From Volvox africanus (Eukaryota > Chlorophyta > Chlorophyceae > Chlamydomonadales > Volvocaceae): 64,000 nucleotides of DNA. The notes beneath the pieces are model-generated. The model saw nothing but the letters and a program-made list of their open reading frames with translations. It made no database searches and was not told where the DNA came from. Below, one piece after another: positions 1 through 13,300 of this stretch. Position 1 is the first letter of the stretch. Every line of letters starts with the position of its first letter. Made by a program: the position numbers and the translations under genes. The stretch is taken from positions 806,001-870,000 of the forward strand of contig BSDZ01000022.1 in assembly GCA_030268105.1 (NCBI GenBank), in the 5' to 3' direction.

Positions 1-386
1 ATGATGTAGCTGAGTGGGAGTGGGTGAGAAGGTAGATTGACGAGACCTGCTACTGCTGTTGAGAATTCCACAAATGACCAACTATGAATACCCCAAATAC
101 ACCATCATCACCAAAACCGCTACCACAACCATCACCACCCCGATATAACTGGGTGTGGCAGTCTGGTACTGACTGCTGGATGTCGACGGCTGCCCTGGGA
201 GGGAAACTTTGGGACGGTTGGGAGTTTGGATCTCGGCAGCGAAAGGGCCTTCTTGCTTATCAAAAATAAACACGTGAAGGCAATTCGAGGAAAGCAGTGA
301 TGGATGAATGTGGGGCCACTGTCCAATGCTGCGTCGTCCCTCTTGCGGTAGATTTCATGTCCGGGCCGGACCACGGGGCCTCGCAG

Positions 387-475
387 GTGGCGAGATTGAA
401 CGGTGGAAGCTGGCCAAGGAGACCCGCACGCCGCATCTAGGACCCAATGGCGCGGGGCATATAGAGATCTTGCAG
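387..475 (+). CDS. Candidate 5' exon (29 codons)
   Basis: An AG acceptor precedes GTGGCGAG and a GTGGGT donor follows CTTGCAG. The open frame in between encodes a mixed charged helix (GEIERWKLAKETR...HIEILQ). Codon quality is good and the exon ends in phase 0. It probably belongs to the large gene downstream, but I cannot link it to the next exon with certainty. Confidence 0.4.
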
Positions 476-1337
476 GTGGGTTTGGTGGGGGTTACCGTGC
501 CGAATGACGTTGAGACGTGGGGACGTGGGACGTGGGGGGTCATGCCTGGGGATCGGTGTTACGTCCCAGGTTGAAGGCGCGGGACAAGGACTGGTGGTAA
601 GTTGGCACGAATCTGCGCTGTTTATGTGGGTAGTGCAGCCGCAGCCCACACGAAGCCAAACAATCAAAACACAACACGACGATTGACTCTGCGGGCTGCG
701 CACTTGTGGCGCAAGTTTTCCTCTCCCGCTTTTCCCCCATCCCCCGGGGATCACCCTTCCTGGGAAACACATTCATCCGCCTTCTTCCAGAAAGGCCTTA
801 TCCGAATGATGACCATACCGCCTCAGGAGCGCTTGGATGTCGTGGGACGTCTGGATCCTTTCACACTTGATTGCATAGCTACGGGCGGGTACCTCCCGGC
901 GGGATGCAACACGCGCGAAGCCTGTTCGGGCACATGCTCGAGCTGCCTCCTTCCGCTCCCCTTCCACCATCACCCGCATCATCCCGCCCCGCGCAGGAGT
1001 GGCAGAGCAAGGCTGCCGAGCTGCTGACCCACCCCGCGGATGATGCCTGCCCAGTCACCAGCGTGGACGACTCGGACCTCCGAGGTGAGGGCCGCTCCGG
1101 GGCCGTGTGTGGGGCGCTGGACTCCATTTGTTTGCGACGATTATCCTGGGCTCTCAGATTCTACGTTCTACCGTCGTTGCTCAATCTCACACTCGCGCGC
1201 CTGCCGCCTTTCCCCTCCCTGCCATCACCACCGAAAACCCGTCCAGGTGGTGTGGATGTGTACTCCATCATGTTGGGACACGTCGCGAGGAAGCCGATTA
1301 ACTCTCAGAAGGTGTGTGTGTGTGTCTGTGTGTGTGT

Positions 1338-1380
<43 letters not shown>

Positions 1381-4300
1381 CCTATGCGTATACACGTGCG
1401 GTTTTGTGCGTGTGCAGAGAGAGGTGCTTGGTCATACGGGCCAAGGAACGGGATCGCAATATCACATCACACCCTTCCTTTCAGAACCGTCCTTCCACCA
1501 CAGCCCCACCTCCCACACCCCTGCTCCCTCCCACACGTCCGTTTGGCTTTGCCAAAACCGCTATTACGGCGTCAATACATGCTGCCTTGCACTTAATTTT
1601 TTGAACTGTCCGTCCCATTCGCTTGACGGACAGCCAATAGCCTGGCACCATCACTACCAGTACCATCATGGCTGTAGCATCCGGGGGCGTCAACGTCTAC
1701 GGGTACTGTCCTATCCGGGATGGACCGTGTTTGGACATCTTCCGATCGGGCCTTTGCTTATTTGGCAGATATGACAGAGACACAACGATTGCATGCCATA
1801 TTCATGCAGCAGACCGCCTTCCTAGTCCTCCGACTCGCACTCGATATTTCTTATATACCGTACATCAGGACCTGGAAGCCTGGTGGGCCTCCCATCCGCG
1901 TCCCGGGCCGCCCCTGCTGACTGCCGCTTGCGCGCGCCTGCTGGCCAAGCTGCGTGTGGCGCCCTCACAGCACGCCCCTGCCGCCACCGCCGCCAAGCTA
2001 GTTTCGGAGGGTCTGGCAGGGCTGCAGGAGCTGGCGACGGACCGTTGGTACGGTAACCGCCTTCCGTTGGATTTGTTGGAGAAGGGCCTACTGACTGCGA
2101 TGCGGTAAGCGTTGGGACGTAAGTATCGAAATAGCAGACCTTGCGGGGGGAAGTGGAGGGAAATGGAGCCTTTAAAAAATCTGCTCAGTAAAAAATACCA
2201 CATATATTATACGGACATATATATAATGTTGGGCGCGCTTGGGTGCGACTGCGTGTGTTTTTGCACACTGCGAAAACAATTCTGTAAGGTAGAGGGCTGA
2301 CGAAGAAAGTCAAACCCCACAGGCGCGATGCAAAATGCCTTTATGTTCATGGGAGCTGTTTTGGCTGGAGAAAAAGTGTTCAGTGTAATAATTCAGTATT
2401 GTCATCATTACTACAATTAATAATAATTATTATTACGATATTGTTATCATTACTACAAATGTAATCATGATTATGGTTATGATTATTATATGTGTGCCCG
2501 CAGATGGGAGCAACATGCGCCATCGGGCCAGTCGGCCATGTTGGCGGGCATTTTAGAAGCCGCTGCCGCGGCAGCGTGGGCGCTTGTATCGTACGGCGGG
2601 CCGCGCAGCGTGCTAGTTGGTGCGGGTGTGGTTCCGGAGCTGGTCGCTGCGATGGCTAAGGCGCAGGAGTGGCGAAAGGCAGCCCTGGCCCGCGGGCAGG
2701 CGGCGGCGGCGGCTGCCCACGCGGAGCTGATACGGCAGACGGAGGCGGTAGCGGCAGACCTGGCGGCGGCGGCCGCTGCAGCTACCGCGACGGAGGCGGC
2801 GCTGGAGGCCAAAACTGCCATGGGGCCGGAGTTAGATCAAGCGATTGAGGCTGCCAATGCGGCGGCGGACGCAGCGGCGAGGATGCCGCTGCCCAACAGC
2901 CGGCCTATCTACCTAGCTGGCTGCTACGCCGCGCCGGCGGGCGAGGTGTCATTAGAAACTACCAACCGAATTATTTATAACTGCCTCTGCGCGCTCGCTG
3001 TACTGTCTGTGGATGCGCGCGCGAGGTCAGCTTGCCTCGCCGTCGCGCCAAGGTTGGACTTCCTGCTCACCGCCGCCACGACGGATTTTGTCGCGCTCAA
3101 TGACGCGCAACATGAGCTAGACGCAGCGGCTTGGCAGCGCCGCCAGGATCGGCGGAACGCCGCCGACGCGGCAGGAGCAGAGCGTTTCCAACGGCGGCGG
3201 GAGGAGGCGAAGGCGAGGAAAGAGCGCGCAGAGCGGGAGGCGCGTGAACGAGCCGAGCGTGAAGCAGCGGAGGCAGCGGCGGCGGCGGCGCTTGAGGCGG
3301 AGCTAGCGGCGGAAGCGGCCGCACTGGCGGCAGAGGATTCGGAGCTGGCGGCGCTGTTTCAATCTCGCGCGCCGTCACCGTCGCCGATGACTGTGAAGGG
3401 GCTGGCAACACCAACGCCGGCGGAAGACGCCAGTGCCGGAGGCAGTGGTGACGGCAACGAAGGTCCCGCCGAATCAACAGAAGCCATCGCCGAGGCGGCT
3501 CCGGAACCAGAGCCAGAGCCGGAATATCAGCCGCCGCCAGCACAACCAGATCCGTACCCCGTGCTGGAGTTCATTGCGCCGGAGGATGACGCGCGGGTGC
3601 ATCAGATTGTGGCGGCAGAGGCGCTCTACGCGATGCTTGGACGTGAGCGCGGTGTACGGCGCTCGTTCGCCGCCGCCGGCGGCATACCCGCGTTGGAGTC
3701 GCTTCTCCGTTCCTCCAATGACAGTGTCGTCTGCGCCGCCGTCAGCGCGCTGGCGTCGTATGGTCGTGACGTTGGAGCCGATCACACAACGGGGTTGGAT
3801 ATGCTGGCCACGGCGATGCCGCTGACGGCGGCAGCGGCAGCCGAGCAAGCTGCGGTGACAACAACGAAGGCGCCCTCCCCGGGGCCCGCCGCCCGGCTTC
3901 GGAGCGTGTTGCCGGTGGTTGCGGCACCACCTCAGCCTAAGAAGGATCCTGTCGTGGATAACGCGGGTAAGGTAGCGGCGTCACTGATACGAGTAATACC
4001 CCCGGTGTTGGAGGCGCTAATGGCGCGCTATGCTGACGGCAACCGGGAGGTGGGCGGAATGGAGCCCCAAGGAGTCTACATCGATCCCGCCACTCGAGCA
4101 GCGCTGGCGACGACCGAGGCGGATACCACATCGGCTGAAGCCAGCACTGACGGCGGTGATGGGGACGCAAGTGCCGTCAAGGCGCCGCCACTCCTTGCCC
4201 CGCTCAACGCCCGCGTGTCTGGCGTCACTACGGGCGGTGCTGCCGTATTAGTGACGCCGCCGCCGGCTACGGTTACAACTGCGGCGGCGCCGGTGCAAAC

Positions 4301-7300
4301 AACCGTTTCATTACAGCCGGGCGCTACAACCCAGATCTCGGCCGCGTTGTCATTGCCGACTCAACCAACTGCCACAACAGGCGTTTCAGGTGCCACCACG
4401 GAGGGGAGTAAGCCGCCACAAATTGTACGATTCGCCCCGCACACGTTGTCTTACACTATTGAATTGGCGTCAACGGCCTTGTGGGCCGCCATTGCGGCCG
4501 AGCAACGGGCAACGGAGATCCGCGCGGCTGCCGCCGCCGCCGCCAATGCGGAGGCGACGGCTGCGGCGGCGGAGGCGGCGGAGGCCGCTGCCGCTGCCGC
4601 GGCAGCGGCAGCCGCAGTTCCCTTGACGGCCTCGTCGTCAGTCTCCAGCATGGACGACTCCTCAACTTTGACGGGCCAGAAGAACCCCACGGCGGCACGG
4701 GAGGCAGAGACCGCTCAAGCTGCTGGCGTCGCTGCCGCCACCGCCGCCGCTCTCACGGCGATGGTGGAAGTTGACGCTTATACGACACCCATTACTCCGG
4801 TCATACTGCAGCATATTGCGCATCTGGCGGTGGCGGCCGCCAAGCTCGTCCCGGCGGAAGTGGAGGATCTGAAGAACGACACAGCTTCGGAGACGGATGC
4901 CCAGACAAAGCAACGGCCGAGCGACCTCAGCGGCGGTGGCGGTACCCGGCCCGATGCCCGGGGCAGTAGTACCCGCAATGACGCCCGTGCCAGCGGCGCC
5001 CGCACTGGCATCTGGCGCGTCAGCGCCCGTGCCAGTGGCAGCCGCGCCAGCGGCGCTTCTGGTGGCGATGACGTTGGCCCAGCCGCCTCCACCGCTGCCG
5101 CAGATGGCGGCGGCGACGACCTCCTTGATGGGGCCTCTGTTGAGTCCGAGGACGGCGGCGGTGACGGCGACGGCCAGCGCAGTAGCGGCAGCAGCGGCTC
5201 CTCAGTTCCGATGCCGCACAGCCACCTGATGGGCTCCCTTCACGCGCTCCTGGGCGGCCTGTGCGTCATCCAGGTGCGGTGCCGGATTTGCATGAGGAGT
5301 TTGACTTAATACTGATAACACAGTATCGTAGCGTATTGAGCTTAGCGTAAATGGGCAATTTAGAATACGACATCGGAGTGATTATTCCTCGTCGTACAGC
5401 AAAGTGCACCCATGTTCCCTTGGAAGAATGTTCATGATCGTTAGGTTATGTCACAGCGATTCCGTGCCGTCTGTTCCCTACCTCCTCCCCCCTTTCCATC
5501 CCCCCTCAATCTTCCCAGGGTAACACCCGGCTGGTGAGGTCGGAGTTCAAGGCGCTATTGGCCAAGTGAGTGCGAGGGGCTCCGTGTATATGCCTTTGTG
5601 TGTCTGTGTTTGTGTCTGTGTCTGCGTCTGTGTCTGAGTTCTTCCCTGCCTCATTTTGAAGAAACTGATCACGTGGGTTCGAAACCTACACCACGCCTTG
5701 CTTGATTTGGCTATTCACCGACACAGGCATGCACAGTTGCGGCGGCTTCACGTCCAAAAGGAGCTTGCGGAGGACGAGGTGCGTGTAACGGGGGATTCGG
5801 ACCCCAGCATCAGGCGCTATTGCACCCTGTGTTATAATGCTGCGAATCGCCAGGATCTTTGCCAAAGGTCCCGGGCATAAAGTCCGACTAGCGCACAGAA
5901 GTTGATGCAAACACGACAGGATGCGCATGTGATTTCCGTCTGCCCATTAGTGGGTGCCCGGGCTGGCGCTGTGTCCAGGGTTACAACCCGCCGCCCAAAA
6001 CAAGAAAAACTGGGCGGTAGTGCCGGGAAGAAAAGAACCCCATCCGTCGGGTGCAAGGCGCAAGCTGCCTATCAGGGGGTGCCAGGGGCGCCCGAGGACG
6101 TTCACAGCAGGGCGGTTAGGATTGCAACGAACGGGGGAGCTCGCATCCTGGAATCACGCGAAGAATAATAGATCCTGTATATTATATTCAATATTCAATA
6201 TGAAATATAATGAAATAATATTTAATATAATAATAAAATATAATAAAAATCTTTATCCAATATATAATATAATGAAATAGTATTCAATATCATATGATGA
6301 AACATTTTATACTATACTATATATGGTAATACACGTGTAGGACACTGGATTAAGGACATGACGGTTGGAGGATGAAAGAAATGAAACTGATCCAACCGAC
6401 CTTAGTTGGGCTGAAATGACCCAATCAATTAAGAGGACGAAGCCGGGTGTCGGAAGAAGGGAGGGAGTTACGGAGAGTTGTGTGGGTGCGGAGGGGAGGT
6501 CGGTGTCTGAGTGCTAGCGTGAAACAGGCGATGGGTGGCGGCTCTATTGCGTTCGGGAAGAGCGAAGGAGGGGTTGTTTAAGAGAAGCAATTTGAGCAAG
6601 TACTGTGTGCAAGCTCAATGGCCCTTTCCCAACCTGTTGCCTTGCCTTGCCTTGCCTTGCCTTGCCTTGCCTTGCCTTGCCTTGCCTTGCCTTGTGCTGT
6701 CCGCTACGATGCGGCGCTGCAGTACCAAGCTCTTCTGGAGGAGATGGAGGCGGCCCGCAAGCAGCCGGGGCAGTTCTTCTTTGAGCACGAGGAGGAGGCC
6801 AAGCGGGAGAAGAAGCGCGCGGGCATTCGGAATGTGGAGGTAGGGTATCGTGCTGTCTTTCTTATGCTGTGATATGTGGTGTGGTGTGGTGTGGTGTGGT
6901 GTGGTGTGGTGTGGTGTGGTGTGGTGTGGTGTGGTGTTTGCTTTTGGGAACTACAGGGACGTAAAAGGATGTACAACCTTACGGACAGGCATGCAAGAAC
7001 CTCCGAAGGAGGAAAGGGTTATAACGCGCGGCGTGTAACACAGGGCGTCTTTCATAATAACACACAACTCTGGGGCCTCGGCTGCATTTTGCCATGCGTT
7101 AGCAGTCCTTGGCGCAACCCAGCCGGGTGCAGTAGCGCGGGATGCCGGGATGCAAGGTCCCCCGTTAAGGGGTGGGGGTGTGAAAGGAGGGTGAAAAGCT
7201 GGAAAACAACCTCCAAAGCTTCGAAACCCAGGCAAAAGGGGTACAAACCCGTCCGAGGTTAATAGGGGCCCTGAAGCTGAGCTAAGCTATCCTGTTTTGG

Positions 7301-10300
7301 CGGTCCCAGAAGAACCTCCGAAACCACATGAAATGTACTCAGGCCGAGATGCGCCGGGAGCTGCGTGCCATCGCGGATATGGAGGATGGGCTGCAGGCCT
7401 CCGCGGATGCCGCCGTACGAGCCGTCAGCGCGACGTTGACACTTTTGCCGTACGGCGGCGCTGCCGGAGCGCCTATCTTGTTAGAGGCACCATTACAGAC
7501 ATCTCTGGAGAACCAGCTGCGTCACTGCCATGTGCTAGCTGCCGGCGTCATACAGGTATATTGATGCGGATCGGTATTTGTATGTACGACACGGAACGGC
7601 ACAGGTCCTCTTGCCGTACTTGCGGTATATTTGCCGTTTGGCATACAGGACTCCGGGTCCTGCCGCCGCAGGTGGGGGGTTAAATGTAGTGTCCACTTCT
7701 AAGAATCAGCGGACAGCGATGTACAGCGCTCCTGCCGTGTACCTACCAAATATGCTTCCCACGGATGATGTGTCGTACAGGTAATGGCAGCAACGCTCCA
7801 ACCCGGCGCAGTCGACGCGGCAACGGCGGCAGCAGCGCAGTTACAAGGCAACTGGGAGACGGGTACCTCCGTCTCAGCGGCGGCGGCAGCAGCTGACGCG
7901 GTCACGCCGGCGGAGGAGCTGGCGGCGGCGACGGCGGCGGTGGCGCTCTACCAAGGTCCGTACCGCGATATCATTCTGGCAAGTGGCGTTCTGGAGGCAT
8001 TGCTGGCGGCAGCGACAGCAAGGTTCACCGCAGCCACCACAGCGGCGGCGGCTGCGAACGCCGCACCTCCCACCCCCATGTCATCCACTGCAGCGTCTAC
8101 AGTTGCCGGGCTGTCCAACCCTTCCGCCAGCCCAAGTCGCCACGGCGCCGTCTCACGGAGTAGCTCCGTCGGGGGCCTTACGCCTCGTGGCTCTGTTGGG
8201 CCGCGCACCTCCGTTGCAACGAACGCATCCGCCAATGCGGCTGCGGCCAGTGGCGGCGGCGCCGCCCCATCCCGTGTCTCAATCTCGCGGTCTTCGATGG
8301 CCGCCGCCGGCAGCCGCAGGCAGAGCTCCACCAGCGGCGAGCCTGGCGGCGGCGGCGGTGGCGCTGCCGCCACCGCCAGCCGTGTCGCGATTGCCGGCAG
8401 CACCGGAGGCGGCGGCAGTGGCACCACCCCGGCGGTCGCGTCGCCTTCACGGATACGGGTGGCCTCCGCCGCGGGCCAGCAGCCTGTGGATACATCGACC
8501 AACGTATTGATGCAGGTAAAGCAGTCCAGGGAGGTGGCGGGGGGACCTCTCAGTGCGATTTTAATGGAGGGTTGGAAAATAGGGGCTGACGACCAAGCCA
8601 GGCAGCAGCAGGGCCGGCGTTATAGCGGACGGTAGTTATCGTGATGTTCCTCATTGCAAATGTGGTGATGATGACGACTTATGCACAAAGCCCTGGTCCC
8701 TATCGAAATATCAATCGAAAAATCAAAACCCTTCTCTAACTTATGTGTTCTCATATGGGACATCTCGGACCACATTTAACGCCGCCGCTCATGCTGTCGC
8801 AGGTAACCTCATGCGCGCTCATGCACCTTGCCTCGACGGAAAATGCCTTGCAGCCAACACAGCTCGTCGCCATCATGTCGTACATGCGTACGGCATGCTA
8901 CCACACGGCCAGCACACCGTACCTCGCGGCGGCGTGCTACAGCCTCGCGCGCCACGTGGCGAACCGACGGTGTATGGTCGAGGGCGTGCGGCCAGCGCGA
9001 AAGGGCCCGCTTGGGTTAAGCACGCCGGCGGCAGCGGCGGGCACGTCGGCACCGGTGGCGACGGCGTTCACGAGCGCTGCTGCAGCGGCACGTGCCAGCG
9101 CCGCCGGCTCCTCCCTCGACGCCGACGTCTGGGTCGAGGTGGTGGGAGTACTGCTGCGGGGAGTTTTAACGAAGCTGCGGAAACCGGGCGGTGGCGCGCC
9201 ACGTGTGACATTTCAGCCAACAGACCCAGGGGTCGCTACAGCCGGCGCCGGCGATGCCACTCGCTCGACATCGCCGCCTACGGCATCGACGACCGCTGTG
9301 CGACCGTCCGTCGCTGCCAACCCCTCCAACGGTCCCAGGCCTACGTCACCGCGGCCACCTTCCGCCGGCTCGACTCATGTTACGCACGGCTATGCGAATG
9401 GGATAGGTGGAGGCGGAAATGGACCCATGGGTCCGTCGACCGCCGCTGGCACGGCGTCGGGCATCCTGCGCAGCGGTCGGTTCTTGTTGATGTCTCTGTG
9501 GCTTCTGTTGAGGCAATGGGTCGTGGACAAGGTCAATCCCGTCAACATGATGAGCTCCGCGGATGGGCTTTACGCGGCTGCGGGATTTACATGGTAAGGG
9601 GCCTGGCCTGGTAGGAAAGGCGCTGAAATGATTTGCGCAATAAGAATGTGGCACTTTGGGTGGCGGAGTTTTGGGCGTACGCAACTGTCCAACAAAAGAA
9701 CCACAAATTGAATTTAATCTATCCCTCCTTCCCTCCCTTCCTCCCTCCCTCCCTCTATCTGCCTACATGAGTGCTGTTATACTATATGTAGATACGGATG
9801 GATTGAAAATGAAGAAATCAGCATCGACGGAAGAAATAGACTCATCGCAAATTGATCAGTTGATCTCAGCTTAATATTGGTGTACGTGTATTATGCCGTT
9901 TTATGCCGTCCGCCCGCTCACCCCACGATCGGGTCCGTTATTCCTCCTCCTCCTATCCTTCCGCCCAATCCCAGCTGTTGCGTAAAAATCCACCCCTGAA
10001 TGTCGCATTCACCGTATATTCTTAACCAATCTTAACCACATCAACTGCTACTGTACGGCAGGTGGAGCGTCCGGTTCGACGCAGATACGCCCCTCACACT
10101 CACCAATGAGGTCCTGGACGGTCTAGCCCTCGTCGTAGAGGCCGTACATGCCGCCGCTGCAGCGGCGGCGGCCGGTGGCGGTGGCGGCAGTGCTGTCGGC
10201 GACACCAATACTCGCGCTGCAGCCGCTGAACCGGCGCTTATGTTGCCATTCGCGCCCGGCGAGGGCGGTGTGACGGCACTGCGGCGGCTGGCTTCTCGTT

Positions 10301-13300
10301 GCGTGTGGAGCCTGAGCGCGACCCATCCGGCGGTGGCGGGAGCGCTGATTGATCGCGGCTCGGGGGTGTTGGCGTTGGCTGCTATGCGGGATCAGAGCAA
10401 CGCAGCGGACAGTGAGCTGCAGGTGTGTAAGGGAAGGGGATAAATAGCGGCTAAGACATATCGGAAATATACATGAGACGTTTAAATTTCAAATGTTTTT
10501 ATGACAAATTAATATTTTAAGGTAACTAAAACATAAATTTTTGAAACCTTAAGACATTGAAATAGGACAAGTTTCGAGATGTAACCCTATCACAATAAAT
10601 TATTTTTCCTTCTGCCTGCCTGTATTGATTTCTTTCATTTTGCTGTCCTCTGCGTCTATCCGTTCCCTTTTTCCATTTGGCCCCACTTAAGCTCTGCGGT
10701 TCTGGGTTGTGAGCGCATGGCCCACTGCCTTGTCCCATACTGCTCCATTCCAACCCACCACGCACGCGGACCCCTACCACGACCTTCTTTATAAATGTAT
10801 ATTCGCACAGGAAGGGGCGTCCGCAAATACAGATATAACCCTGATACATCCCGCCCTGCTCACGTGATCAGCCGCAGCGACTGAAAGCTCACATCCGCTT
10901 AAGCCATCCACTCCACTCCCCACGGCCTCAATGCTGCTTCCCCCTTTTTCCCTAATAAAACCCCTTCCCCCTCTTCCCTTTCTATACCCCTTGTATACCC
11001 CCTCCCCCCCCTCCCAACTATGCCCCTTCCCCCTCCCCTTTTAGTCTCTCTGCTGCGGCTTCATGCTGCTGCTTGCGTCCCGCTGCTCCTCGCTGTTGCC
11101 GCCGCTGGGGGGTCTAGAGGCTCTGTCCAGTGCACTGGTGGTGCTGGTGGAGAGGGCGCTGGCATCTGGGGGGTGCTGGCCCAGCAGGTGCTTGGGGGAA
11201 CGGGACGCCATGGGAAGACCGGCTGCCTCATGCATAGCAGCATATGAAGATTTGCGACAAATGTAGATAAACTAGTTACTAATTTAGTATTTTCCATTAG
11301 AATTTTAATTTTATCTTGATCATTTAAGCAAGTTGAAAATTTATCCGGAGGAACTCCACCTAGACTACCTATATTAGTTAAAATCTCTCGATAATAATCC
11401 CAATAATCCCAAAATAATCCCAATTATTTTGCTGATTTAAAATAACTTTACATCTCAAAAACCAATCAAATTGGCCTATGAGCGTAATCCTCATAAAATC
11501 GAGGAATGGTTGATTAACACTTATCCAAAGGTAAGGAATCGTGCAAAAATTATCAAAAATGGGATACTGCGCAAGTCGCAAAGGTATAGATGCAAGACTT
11601 GCGGATATAATTTTATAGTCTGAGATAGACGAAGTAATCAAGACACGGAAGTGAAGAAAGCACTTTCTGTAATACTATACTTTTTCGTAAACAGTCGCAT
11701 ATGCACATACATATTTATTTACGTAAATACATAATACATGAATATAGGTAACTGTTAATATATATAACTGTATTCTATACAAATTGTGATTTATACACCT
11801 GAATTTAATATTTATTTATTTCGCGCAAACAACTATTGTTAGCTTCGATCGATGGCACTTCAAATCAAGGCACCTGTAGGCGCTCATATCACACCTCCCG
11901 CCGCAGTTCGCCCTCTTGGATGAAACGGGTGCCCATGCCTCCTTGATGCCTTGTAGTCCTGCCCGCGCTGACCTTGACGCCACGGGTGCGGGCGGAGGCA
12001 GTGGGGTAGACGTGCCGCTGCTGGAGGCTGCAGTACGGGGACTGGCCTACCTGGCGGGCAGCGGACTGGAGGGGCGGATGGCGGTGACGGGCTCACGGGC
12101 GGTGCGGCGGCTGGTGGCAGTGGTTCGGGCGGACAACGCGGCCCTGGAGACCGTGCGGCAGATGCGGCGGGAAGAGGGTGAGTCGCGTGTGTATATGTGT
12201 ATGTGTATGTGTGTCCATGTGATCTTATACGTTGGTTTCCCCTGGCCCTTGGGAACCTTCAGGGGTGCCTTCGTGGTCCCGGCTGGAGGAGCTTATCTGT
12301 CCCCTCCGCGCAATCAACGGACTGCCCATGATTGTGCCCGCGGGTCAAGCAGCCTCCCTGGCAGCCCTTCAACAAGGCGCCCAGAGCCCTCCCGGACACG
12401 CCCAGCCAGGTTACGGCACCCCGCAGACGCAGACGCAGACGCACCAGCAGCAGCCCCGAAACCGGCCACAGTCCGGTCTCGTTCCCGGCGGCCCCCAACC
12501 ACATGCGCAGCAGCACCAGAATCAGCAGCACCAGCAGTCGGGGGCCGCAGGGGCAGGGACCACGGCGGCCTCACGGCCGGAATCCTCCAGACGTATCTCC
12601 GCTGTGGTGGCAGCAGGTGGCGGTGGGGGAGTGAACCACCGGGTGCGATCATCCAGACGTGGAGGTGGAGGAGGTGGAGGAGGGGGGTCCTCGCGGGCCG
12701 TCGGATTTGCCGATGACGGCGAGGCTGGAGGACGCCGATCTTCGCCTACCTTCCAACACCAGCAGGGGCAGCAGCAGGGGCAGCAGCGGCAGGGGCAGCA
12801 GCAGCTCCTGGATGAGGATCTTCTGGTGGCCTCGCGGCAGAGTGGCGAAGCGGATGTGGGGCTTATGGCACTGTGGGCGTTACTGAACCTCTCGGGCTAC
12901 GAGCCGGCGCAGGTGCGTAATTCGGACTGTGTGCGTGCGGAGTTGTACGAGCTTTTAGTAAGGGAGGTCAGTCCGTTGGGAGTTGGAGATTTCGAGTTGA
13001 TTACAGCGATCTCCTGTAAACTCATTAGCATATCCCAATATATATACATATATATATACATATATATACATATGTTGGTGTTACACTGTGGGCGACGTGC
13101 CCTGAAGGGGCAAGCACCGGGGGCCTGTGTGTGTTTGTGTGTGTTTGTGTGTCCGTCCCTCCGCACCGAAACCAGCTCTGAGTACGCGTACACCTTTTAC
13201 CTCGCGCTCTTCGTACAGACTGGTATCTGCCGGCATGGACTCTACACGCTGATGGCAGCCGTGCACGGCTCGGCGGACCCCGCCCGCTCCGCTGCCGCCC

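Noticed and set aside
84..374. Small frames at the left edge on both strands
   Set aside because: Short, overlapping each other, with no splice or composition support.
8745..9614. A 289-codon frame overlapping the 8803-9593 exon in +1
   Set aside because: Arg/Gly-rich shadow of the GC-rich exon; no matching splice phase.
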